Source: Flavobacterium sp.
Lineage (GTDB): Bacteria > Bacteroidota > Bacteroidia > Flavobacteriales > Flavobacteriaceae
NCBI GenBank assembly: GCA_030152225.1
Contig: JASLHL010000298.1
Span: 1-6,751, forward strand
Direction: 5' to 3'
Length of the DNA: 6,751 nucleotides
The first letter of the stretch is position 1, and every line of letters starts with the position of its first letter. Both the position numbers and the translations under genes were made by a program. Of this stretch, positions 1-5,260 are shown one piece after another. A model generated the notes under the pieces. It saw only the letters and a program-made list of their open reading frames with translations, ran no database searches and had not been told where the DNA came from.

Positions 1-332
1 CACAGTGGAAGGTTACTATTCCTTCTGCTTTTGTACCCGAAGAGCGAGCGCGAACCCTAGCCCTTGAAAATGCGTGTTTTAGTTTGTCGGGTTCGGCTCA
101 CAATCAGTTGGTGATTGAAGGACAGACCTATGGGCATATCTTTGATAGCAGAACAGGATATCCCGTAACAACAGCACAGGTAGGCGTAATTACACCTACA
201 GCCTTTTTGGGCGATGCGCTATCTACAGCTCTTTTTGCTGTATCCAAACAAGATTTACCTTTGGTAACTACTCAATTGAAACGTCATTTTGACTTTGATT
301 ATTACCGAATTGAACACAATAAAAATAAATAA
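1..332 (+). CDS. apbE: FAD:protein FMN transferase (ApbE family), C-terminal part, cut by window edge
   Basis: About 110 C-terminal residues are visible, in the frame that starts at base 3; the family is usually around 300-350 residues, so roughly two thirds lie upstream. ApbE moves FMN from FAD onto a threonine or serine of target proteins outside the cytoplasm, with a divalent metal. Seen here: an SGSAHNQ segment (family SG-x-Y-type motif), then HIFDSRTGYP at 135-164, matching the HI-x-DPRTGYP motif except that Ser replaces the usual Pro, then GDALSTALF with the Asp (213-215) and Thr (225-227) that normally help bind metal. A TTG at 84 could be misread as a start, but the frame is open to the window edge and homology continues upstream, so the gene is partial rather than short. 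It is followed after 8 nt by rnfC, which fits a maturation role for the flavin-carrying Rnf subunit. Family call is firm; activity is inferred. Confidence 0.88.
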   Translation, partial: QWKVTIPSAFVPEERARTLALENACFSLSGSAHNQLVIEGQTYGHIFDSRTGYPVTTAQVGVITPTAFLGDALSTALFAVSKQDLPLVTTQLKRHFDFDYYRIEHNKNK

Positions 333-340
333 GCAACACC

Positions 341-1612
341 ATGGTATTGATTCCTTCATTGAAGAAGAAGACCAAAGGGAGTGTCCTTGCACCTATTCAA
401 GATGCCTCTCTTTTTTACCTGCCTTTACAAGCGTATCGCCATATCATGCACCCGTTGGTTCAACAGGGAGATTATGTGCGAAAATACCAACCCATTGCCG
501 CTAGCACAGGCGTATTTGCGACTGTGTTGCATGCTCCCGTTTCGGGAACGATTGAAGGCTTTGTAGAAGTAGATGGACAAGCCGTTATCTTGTTGCGCAA
601 TGATTTTGCAGAAATAGCAACTCCTTTAAAAATAGTGGATATCACCACTCTCACCCTAGAAGGGTTTTGCACCCTCTTATTGGATTATGGTATTGTGGGG
701 GCTGGTGGTTCACAATTTCCAACCCATTTAAAATACCGCCTACCTAAAGGAAGGATTGACACCTTGTTGTTGAATGGCGCCGAATGCGAGCCTTATTTGA
801 GTGCAGATTTTATCGTCATGCAAGAGAAAGTAGAGGAGTTGCTGAAAGCAATCCAAGTGATACAATCCGTTTTGGGTGTTACCCGTATCCTATGGGCTAT
901 AGAAAAACAAAATAAGGTGTTGAAAAAGCGGATTCTCCAAGCGGCTGCGAAAGTAAATATGCAGGTGGAGGTCAAGCTTTTACCCAATAGTTATCCCCAA
1001 GGAGGAGAATTGCAATTGATTCGTTCCACGACGGATAAAGAGATTCACAAAGGAAGCTTACCTGCGGATCACGGTATTTTGGTCAATAATATTGCAACGA
1101 TTTGGGCGATCTACCAAGCGCTGTTTGAAGGTAAACCCATGATTGAACGGGTCGTAACACTTGCTGGTATTAAGGGAACTTTTTCAGGAAATTACCAAGT
1201 AAAGGTGGGAACTCCCGTTGCCCATTTGGTTCAAGAAACAGCAAATACTTGGGATGCGAATAGTCAATGGGCTATTTTAGGAGGACCAATGATGGGAAAA
1301 CACGTGCAATCGGGACTAACGCCTCTCCACAAGGGAGTAGGGGGTGTTTTACTACTAAAAAAGCAACCTCAAAATCAACAAAATTGTATCAAATGTGGCT
1401 GGTGTGTGGAGGTGTGTCCACAGCGATTAATGCCTTTGGAGTTCGTTCGACACAATCAAAATAATACCCTAGAAGCCTTGTTGAATCTCAACCTGAACGA
1501 TTGTATCGAATGTGGTGCTTGTGCCTATATCTGTCCCAGTGATATTCCTTTGATGGAGCATATTTTTGAAGGAAAAACAAAAGTAGTAACCCCGTTGATT
1601 AAAAGAAATTAG
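341..1612 (+). CDS. rnfC: Rnf-type electron transport complex subunit C
   Basis: A 423-residue protein with the full RnfC layout. Residues about 30-75 form the N-terminal barrel-sandwich region (HP-x-VQQGDYV, then HAPVSGTIEG). Residues 117-160 carry the glycine-rich GIVGAGGSQFPTH and LLNGAECEPY motifs of the 51-kDa-like NADH/FMN domain. YPQGGELQLI is at 218-227, an SLBB-like stretch at about 268-312, and GGPMMG at 314-319. Two 4Fe-4S motifs have Cys 349/352/355/359 and Cys 388/391/394/398. RnfC is a peripheral inner-membrane protein on the cytoplasmic face; in known Rnf complexes it is the NADH-interacting subunit. Length is like the short RnfC forms, without the long C-terminal repeats of E. 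coli RsxC. The ATG at 341 is the first start after an in-frame TAA at 326-328; no Shine-Dalgarno is visible. Its stop TAG abuts the rnfD ATG, implying translational coupling. All key cysteines are present, so it should be functional. Confidence 0.95.
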   Translation: MVLIPSLKKKTKGSVLAPIQDASLFYLPLQAYRHIMHPLVQQGDYVRKYQPIAASTGVFATVLHAPVSGTIEGFVEVDGQAVILLRNDFAEIATPLKIVDITTLTLEGFCTLLLDYGIVGAGGSQFPTHLKYRLPKGRIDTLLLNGAECEPYLSADFIVMQEKVEELLKAIQVIQSVLGVTRILWAIEKQNKVLKKRILQAAAKVNMQVEVKLLPNSYPQGGELQLIRSTTDKEIHKGSLPADHGILVNNIATIWAIYQALFEGKPMIERVVTLAGIKGTFSGNYQVKVGTPVAHLVQETANTWDANSQWAILGGPMMGKHVQSGLTPLHKGVGGVLLLKKQPQNQQNCIKCGWCVEVCPQRLMPLEFVRHNQNNTLEALLNLNLNDCIECGACAYICPSDIPLMEHIFEGKTKVVTPLIKRN

Positions 1613-2695
1613 ATGGCTGTACATCCTTATATAAAACCGAGATTTGATCGATTGCAACTCGTTATGTTAGACGTAGTTATCGCTTTGTTGCCTGCTTTGT
1701 TTGTCGGGTGGATTGCCTTCGGTAATTTGCTGCTGTATCAAGTGGGGATTGCCCTTTTTACAGCTTTAGTCACCGAGTTTTGTTGTTCGTGGCTTTTCTT
1801 GGGTAAGAAGAATACGTTGGGCGATGGTTCGGCCGTTGTTACAGCCCTGCTGTTGGTCTGTACGCTTTCTCCTATCACGCCAGGGTATATCGTGGCTTTT
1901 GGCGCTTTTTCTGCTATCTTATTTGGTAAAATCGCGTGGGGCGGCTTGGGTAAAAACCGATTTAATCCCGCTTTAGTAGGAAGAGAATTTATGGCAGTTT
2001 TTTTTGCGTCTACGATGACCTCACCGTCGATTTGGGATACAAAGGCTAGCGTACAAACCCCTGAAACAACCTTGTTCTCTGCTTTGGACAATGCCTATGT
2101 TGGCGATTACTTGAGCAGTTTAGTGTATAAAACCAATGGTGCCTTAGGTGAGTATTCCATTCTTTGTTTGGTGCTAGGTGGGATTTATCTCCTCGTGAGA
2201 AATAGAATTAGTTGGCATATTCCCTTTGCTTTATTGGGCGTTTTTACGTTGAGCGCTTGGGTAGGAGCAGATGATTTGCGCTTTTCCCTTAGTGGTATTG
2301 TATTGGCAACTATTTTTATGGCGACGGATATGCCTTCCAGTCCAACCAACGCCAAAGGAAAACTATACTATGGTGGGATGATTGGTCTCGTCGCTTATCT
2401 CTTCCTTATCGGAGCAGTACGCTATGAATATATGTCGTATTCCATCCTCTTACTCAATGGCTTTTCTCCTCAAATAAGTCAAGTATTTCAACCAAGAGTT
2501 TGGGGACAAACCAAAAATCGCAAGAAAGAGGTAGAGGCGATCTTCTTGTTAACCCTGCAAATTTTAGCTACCGCATTAGCAATTATTACTTTATACTACT
2601 ACGGATGGATTCCGTATGTCGTTTACCTCTATATCCTATACTGTATTGTCAAATTCAATTATTCATATGCAAAGCAAGTTCACCATGTTATTTAA
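1613..2695 (+). CDS. rnfD: Rnf-type electron transport complex subunit D with C-terminal extension
   Basis: A 360-residue polytopic inner-membrane protein of the RnfD/NqrB family. It opens with HPYIKPRFD and has hydrophobic segments near residues 17-37, 39-63, 73-88, 91-110, 180-196, 203-219, 226-238 and 252-270. Family landmarks are FNPALVGRE (117-125), GALGEYSILCLVLGG (176-190), ATDMPSSP (237-244), SILLLNGFSPQI (277-288) and PRVWGQ (294-299). RnfD normally carries FMN covalently on a Thr in a D-x-x-S/T-G-A-T motif. The equivalent stretch here is SVQTPETT (146-153), so Thr152 is the candidate, but the leading Asp and the GA pair are changed. Known family members end soon after the PRVYG-like motif; this one continues for about 60 residues, with hydrophobic stretches at about 308-330 and 332-347 predicted as a membrane hairpin. 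The start is fixed by direct abutment to the rnfC stop. RnfG, which normally follows rnfD, is absent here. Family call is firm; flavinylation is inferred. Confidence 0.93.
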   Translation: MAVHPYIKPRFDRLQLVMLDVVIALLPALFVGWIAFGNLLLYQVGIALFTALVTEFCCSWLFLGKKNTLGDGSAVVTALLLVCTLSPITPGYIVAFGAFSAILFGKIAWGGLGKNRFNPALVGREFMAVFFASTMTSPSIWDTKASVQTPETTLFSALDNAYVGDYLSSLVYKTNGALGEYSILCLVLGGIYLLVRNRISWHIPFALLGVFTLSAWVGADDLRFSLSGIVLATIFMATDMPSSPTNAKGKLYYGGMIGLVAYLFLIGAVRYEYMSYSILLLNGFSPQISQVFQPRVWGQTKNRKKEVEAIFLLTLQILATALAIITLYYYGWIPYVVYLYILYCIVKFNYSYAKQVHHVI

Positions 2696-2705
2696 AAGAA
2701 AAGAA

Positions 2706-3362
2706 ATGAAAAAATATCTATATTTAGGGATAACCCTATCCGTTTTATTGTCTTCTTGTACACAAGAAACAAAGGTCGAACAAGTAGTTTACGAAGGAAG
2801 TGCCAAAGAAGCAATTATCGATAACTTACTCAGTCGTCGTGCGATTCGAAAATTTACGGATCAACAGGTAAGTCAAGATCAGTTGGATACGATTATGAAA
2901 GCGACTATTTATGCGCCAAGTGCTTTAAATAAACAAGCATGGGAGATTCGATTTATTCAAAACCCCAAGATTATTGCTGAGATCAATCAGCGATTCTTGA
3001 CTTTTGCACAAGGGAAAGAATTCCAGGGAAGTGCAGCAAAATACCGTGAACCAGGGTTTAGTATTTCGCATCATGCCCCAACCTTTGTCGTTATTGCCAC
3101 TGAAAAAGGTGCTGCTCATGCGCGATTAGATGCGGGAATTGCCCTACAAAACATACTTTTAAGTTCGCACGCATTAGGGTTGGGAACTTGTCCTTTGGGT
3201 ACAATCGTTCCCATTTTAAATCTACCTGAAAATGCAGATTTACTGCGTCTGATCAATATTCCCGAAGATTATGAAGTAACGATTAATGTCGCGTTAGGGT
3301 ATCCAGCAGAAAGTCCAACAGCACCTGTTCGCTATAGTGATAAAGTCAAGGTGATTCGATAG
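2706..3362 (+). CDS. Exported lipoprotein of the nitroreductase (NADH-oxidase-like flavoprotein) family
   Basis: A 218-residue protein. I chose the ATG at 2706, 10 nt after the rnfD stop and just behind purine-rich AAGAAAAGAA, because it opens a clean lipoprotein signal: MKK, hydrophobic core, lipobox LSSC with Cys18. An upstream in-frame ATG at 2685 and another near 2616 would lie within rnfD and bury the signal peptide. The mature part is a nitroreductase fold: RRAIRKF (44-50, FMN phosphate contact), APSALNKQAWE (70-80, family APSA-x-N-x-QPW with Ala for Pro), DAGIALQNILLSSHALGLGT (142-161) and INVALGYPAESP (193-204). Such enzymes bind FMN and transfer two electrons to varied substrates, usually as cytosolic dimers. 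Here the product should be anchored to a membrane outside the cytoplasm, where NAD(P)H is absent. Its place in the apbE-rnfC-rnfD operon suggests it draws electrons from RnfD (inference). No twin-arginine motif is present, so export is probably by Sec. Substrate unknown. Confidence 0.88.
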   Translation: MKKYLYLGITLSVLLSSCTQETKVEQVVYEGSAKEAIIDNLLSRRAIRKFTDQQVSQDQLDTIMKATIYAPSALNKQAWEIRFIQNPKIIAEINQRFLTFAQGKEFQGSAAKYREPGFSISHHAPTFVVIATEKGAAHARLDAGIALQNILLSSHALGLGTCPLGTIVPILNLPENADLLRLINIPEDYEVTINVALGYPAESPTAPVRYSDKVKVIR

Positions 3363-3514
3363 TTTACAGTTAATCGGTTTCATGCAAACCGCACAAAACG
3401 CGCGACGAGCAAACACCCATTTATCTCACCTAGTTTATATTTTGTTTGGGTGTTCGATGAATCTCAGCTTCGCGTCGATTTCCACTTCGTTGCGATTTCT
3501 CATCACTCATAACC
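3363..3514. repeat. Intergenic stretch with inverted and tandem imperfect repeats
   Basis: About 150 nt between the nitroreductase stop and its terminator. It holds an 8-bp inverted repeat, AACACCCA (3412-3419) and TGGGTGTT (3447-3454), with a 27-nt loop. Next to it is an imperfect tandem pair, CTTCGCGTCGATTTCCA (3468-3484) and CTTCGTTGCGATTTCTCA (3485-3502). Several CG-rich bits (ACGCGCGACG) stand out from AT-rich surroundings. An open frame covers the stretch but shows no family likeness and I do not call it. It resembles the dispersed intergenic repeats of many bacteria, but only a genome-wide comparison would show copies. Confidence 0.4.
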
Positions 3515-3549
3515 AAAAAAAGGTTGGATCAAATCCAACCTTTTTTTTT
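3515..3549. terminator. Bidirectional intrinsic terminator between the rnf operon and tatA
   Basis: An 8-bp stem GGTTGGAT (3522-3529) / ATCCAACC (3533-3540) with a CAA loop is flanked by seven A (3515-3521) and nine T (3541-3549), so it can stop transcription on both strands. On the + strand it ends the apbE-rnfC-rnfD-nitroreductase transcript. On the - strand it ends tatA, whose TAA stop (3550-3548) overlaps its edge. Confidence 0.92.
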
Positions 3550-3817
3550 ACTTTTCAACTACATGATTTGTTGCTGTAACTACTTCCGTAGTGGATTCAA
3601 CAACAGGTTCCGTAATTGGTTCCGTGATTTTTTGTTTAGGAGCTGCTGTAGTAGCATTTGTTTCTCTTGTAGCTTCTTTGAATTCCCTAATTCCTGTTCC
3701 AAGTCCCTTCATTAATTCCGGAATTTTTTTTCCTCCGAATAGCAATAAAGCGATTACAACAACAACTATAAACTCAGATGGGGCTACTCCTCCTAAGGGT
3801 AATGTAGTCATCAACAT
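3548..3817 (-). CDS. tatA: Sec-independent protein translocase subunit TatA/E type
   Basis: An 89-residue protein with the typical TatA plan: short N-terminus, one transmembrane helix (about residues 14-28), the FGGKKIPEL hinge (27-35), an amphipathic helix (about 33-51, LMKGLGTGIREFKEATRE), then a low-complexity tail rich in Thr, Glu, Pro and Val (about 52-89). TatA multimers in the inner membrane form the variable passage for folded Tat substrates recognised by TatC. The FGGKKIPE hinge and GxGxGIREFK helix favour TatA over TatB. The start is the ATG at 3817; a second ATG two codons in (3811) is also possible, and neither has a Shine-Dalgarno. No tatC is nearby, as is often so in this phylum. 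The gene stands alone between two terminators with its own promoter-like site upstream. The neighbouring nitroreductase lipoprotein has no twin-arginine signal, so there is no evident functional tie. Confidence 0.92.
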   Translation of the reverse strand: MLMTTLPLGGVAPSEFIVVVVIALLLFGGKKIPELMKGLGTGIREFKEATRETNATTAAPKQKITEPITEPVVESTTEVVTATNHVVEK

Positions 3818-3845
3818 GGTTGAATTATTTTATGGTTGAGGAAAA

Positions 3846-3853
3846 CAAATGTA
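3846..3853 (-). promoter_or_regulatory. Putative -7 element of the tatA promoter (TACATTTG)
   Basis: On the - strand this reads TACATTTG, an exact match to the Bacteroidota -7 consensus TAnnTTTG. It ends 28 nt before the tatA ATG, which would give a short leader. No clear TTG/TTTG -33 element sits at the usual spacing, so the call rests on one element and its position. Confidence 0.4.
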
Positions 3854-4142
3854 TATAAGGCTTAAATTGCGATAATGATATTTAACATAACTTTATTATT
3901 GGGTAAGTGTGGTTAATGGGGGGTTAGTGTAATGAATATGTAAAATATTAACAAATGAGCGTAAGAATAAAAGCTGTTTGTATTGAGTGGGTTTAGTAGT
4001 TGAGGTTGTTCTGTTTAAATCCTGCTAATATAAAAAAAACACGTTGTTGAATTTTAATTGACAGCCTCGTACAAGAGGGTTTAATTGTATCTTAGTTTGT
4101 GCCTTTTGCGTAGGATTCGATATAGGTGTATGGAGAAAAGAG
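3854..4142. other. AT-rich intergenic stretch with no recognised gene
   Basis: About 290 nt between the tatA promoter region and the thioredoxin-gene terminator. Both strands are broken by frequent stops, and no protein motif, tRNA-like fold or strong promoter was seen. A short CCTC / GAGG hairpin with a GTACAA loop lies near 4065-4080 but is too small to interpret. It may be plain spacer or decayed sequence. Confidence 0.6.
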
Positions 4143-4192
4143 AAAAATAAAAAAATAGCCTCAAAAATTTTTGAGGCTATTTTTTTATTTTT
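4143..4192. terminator. 50-bp perfect palindrome, bidirectional terminator, at the end of the thioredoxin-like gene
   Basis: The sequence is its own reverse complement from 4143 to 4192, centred between 4167 and 4168, with core ATAGCCTCAAAAA / TTTTTGAGGCTAT and A- and T-rich outer arms. The GC part of the stem (GCCTC/GAGGC) followed by T-runs on either strand fits an intrinsic terminator in both directions. On the - strand it serves the thioredoxin-like gene, whose TAA stop (4187-4185) lies inside the arm. No + strand gene that would need it is visible. Confidence 0.9.
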
Positions 4193-4769
4193 TCGGTGCA
4201 TTTGCTACAAACATTTCTTTCACTTTGGCTACGCTATACCCTTTACCTTCTTCTAACGTTTCCGATGAGATGATATTAGTTACGTGGCCTGTGCCATCAA
4301 TAACAAAGAAGAAGGGATACCCCAATCCTTTGCTATTTGGCGTATATTTGTCAAATACGGCTTTGTTTTTATTGTTTTTAGAATAGTTTAAGTGGTAATA
4401 CACGAAATTTTCGTCTACTACTTGTTTCAATTCAGGTGTTTGTTGAACAAAATCATTGAAACGCAAGCACCAGATACACCAGTTTCCACCTGCTTGTACA
4501 AAAACGTATTTTCCTTCTTTACTCGCTTGAGCAATCAGAGCATCCAATTTGGCTTGAGCATCTTCCTCTTCATTGTAGGGTTTACTCAAGGTTTCTTTTT
4601 CTTGTTCAATTTGCTTTTTCAAGGCCACTGTATCGACTTCAGTAGGAGTAGTCGGGGTTGTTTCAGTTGCTTCTGGTGTGGATGGTGATGGTGTTGCTCC
4701 GTCTTTCTTACAGCTCATAAAAGCTAAAGTAGACAATAGGGTTACAACAAAGAGTATCTTTCTTTTCAT
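4185..4769 (-). CDS. Thioredoxin-fold lipoprotein with WCIWC active site
   Basis: A 194-residue protein. I start it at the ATG at 4769, which opens a lipoprotein signal: MKRK, hydrophobic core, FMSC with lipidated Cys20. A TTG three codons upstream is less likely. After Cys20 come KKDG, a Thr/Pro/Glu-rich linker (about 25-48) and a charged helical stretch (about 49-84). The thioredoxin-like domain follows (about 85-190): KYVFVQAGGNWCIWC with redox pair Cys98/Cys101, and the cis-Pro motif GLGYPFFFVID (Pro152). This pattern fits the Thioredoxin_7-like group common in Bacteroidota. The protein should act as a thiol-disulfide or other redox protein tethered outside the cytoplasm; partner and direction are unknown. 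The CKKDG start after lipidation is only a partial match to known surface-export signals, so either periplasmic or surface location is possible. It is a single gene ending in its own terminator. Confidence 0.87.
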   Translation of the reverse strand: MKRKILFVVTLLSTLAFMSCKKDGATPSPSTPEATETTPTTPTEVDTVALKKQIEQEKETLSKPYNEEEDAQAKLDALIAQASKEGKYVFVQAGGNWCIWCLRFNDFVQQTPELKQVVDENFVYYHLNYSKNNKNKAVFDKYTPNSKGLGYPFFFVIDGTGHVTNIISSETLEEGKGYSVAKVKEMFVANAPKK

Positions 4770-4798
4770 AGTACACAATTCATTTGCTTTATACCCTA

Positions 4799-4806
4799 CA
4801 AAGTAA
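4799..4806 (-). promoter_or_regulatory. Possible -7 element upstream of the thioredoxin-like gene (TTACTTTG)
   Basis: On the - strand this reads TTACTTTG, seven of eight positions matching TAnnTTTG. It ends 29 nt before the chosen ATG, nearly the same distance as the tatA element. No well-spaced -33 element was found. Weak but consistent in position. Confidence 0.28.
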
Positions 4807-4984
4807 TGAAATTATGCGCAAACTGTATAGCTGCTTTCAGTTAATTTTATCCTAGTAAATGCGCTATCTTTTGGAATCTAGTTCCATAAATAGTCCAAGG
4901 ATAGGAGAATATTGCGGAAATGTAAAGCCAATGTTTGGAATTGGTGTTGTGAATTATGAAATGGTTAAGGCTTTGATATAATGA

Positions 4985-5014
4985 TTGTTATCTGTGTGGT
5001 TGTGTGTATTTTTG
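4985..5014 (+). promoter_or_regulatory. Putative flavobacterial promoter (TTG - 19 nt - TATTTTTG)
   Basis: TTG at 4985-4987 and TATTTTTG at 5007-5014 match the -33 and -7 elements (TTG, 17-23 nt, TAnnTTTG) with a 19-nt spacer. Transcription would begin near 5020, about 240 nt before the next start codon. It therefore drives either a long leader for the 5261 gene or a separate small RNA. Confidence 0.45.
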
Positions 5015-5048
5015 ATCTGTGAAAAAGAAAAGAAGTAAACAATGATCT

Positions 5049-5213
5049 AAAGTTACAATTTACAATAACAATGGGCTAATTCTATTTTTTTAAGCGATTT
5101 TTTGAGAAAGCATACGGGCATAGTCCATGGAATTTCTCAACCTTCAGTTTTTTCTATTTATTGATCCCAATTTGTTACTATTTGTAGTCTGTGTATGTTG
5201 TAATTGTAACTTT
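5049..5213. repeat. Distant inverted repeat pair, possible small mobile-element remnant
   Basis: AAAGTTACAATTTACAA (5049-5065) and TTGTAATTGTAACTTT (5198-5213) are inverted copies that match at all 16 shared positions apart from one extra T in the left copy. They bound 165 nt with no coding capacity. That layout resembles a miniature inverted-repeat element, but flanking target-site duplication is not evident and the sequence is AT-rich, so paired binding sites or chance are alternatives. Confidence 0.3.
5102..5140 (+). other. Hairpin with 8-bp stem and following T-run
   Basis: TTGAGAAA (5102-5109) pairs perfectly with TTTCTCAA (5133-5140) around a 23-nt loop; a run of six T follows at 5149-5154. 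The stem is AT-rich and the T-run is 8 nt away, so terminator action would be weak. It lies 80-130 nt downstream of the promoter match at 4985-5014 and may belong to a leader or small RNA. Confidence 0.35.
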
Positions 5214-5260
5214 TTTTTATTGACTTAACAGTGCAAATAACTTAATTATTTGAAAGAAAG

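Larger units (their letters stand above)
4807..5260. other. Long non-coding stretch between divergent genes
   Basis: About 450 nt without a credible reading frame, between the thioredoxin-like gene (- strand) and the membrane-protein gene (+ strand). It contains a promoter match (4985-5014), a hairpin (5102-5140) with a later T-run, and a distant inverted repeat (5049-5065 with 5198-5213), each listed separately. The AG-rich GAAAGAAAG at 5252-5260 just before the ATG at 5261 may aid translation start. Nothing was recognised in 4807-4980. Confidence 0.6.

Noticed and set aside
1738..2091. 117-codon open frame on the - strand inside rnfD
   Set aside because: Fully antisense to a well-supported rnfD, with no family likeness, signal or start context; a shadow of the coding strand.
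2616..2705. Upstream in-frame starts for the nitroreductase (2616 and 2685)
   Set aside because: They overlap rnfD and place about 7-30 extra residues before a perfect lipoprotein signal; the ATG at 2706 fits better.
2706..2762. Possible Tat signal on the nitroreductase, given the tatA neighbour
   Set aside because: The signal begins MKKYLYLG and contains no twin arginine; tatA is on the other strand behind a terminator.
3363..3514. CRISPR-like array
   Set aside because: Only two imperfect adjacent copies without spacers; no cas genes.
3382..3579. 65-codon open frame across the repeat region and terminator
   Set aside because: Runs through the terminator hairpin and into tatA antisense; no family likeness and no start signal.
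3591..3839. 82-codon open frame on the + strand opposite tatA
   Set aside because: Antisense to a clear TatA gene; its apparent hydrophobicity comes from the complementary strand.
4060..4082. Short CCTC/GAGG hairpin and TTGACA-like hexamer in the tatA-thioredoxin gap
   Set aside because: A four-base stem and a lone hexamer without a partner at proper spacing are expected by chance; TTGACA is also not the usual promoter signal in this phylum.
4392..4688. 98-codon open frame on the + strand opposite the thioredoxin-like gene
   Set aside because: Cys/Phe-rich translation with no motif; it mirrors the Glu/Lys/Thr-rich coding strand.
4770..4778. TTG start three codons upstream of the thioredoxin-like ATG
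   Set aside because: The ATG at 4769 gives the standard MKRK lipoprotein signal; the TTG would add Cys-Thr before it without support.
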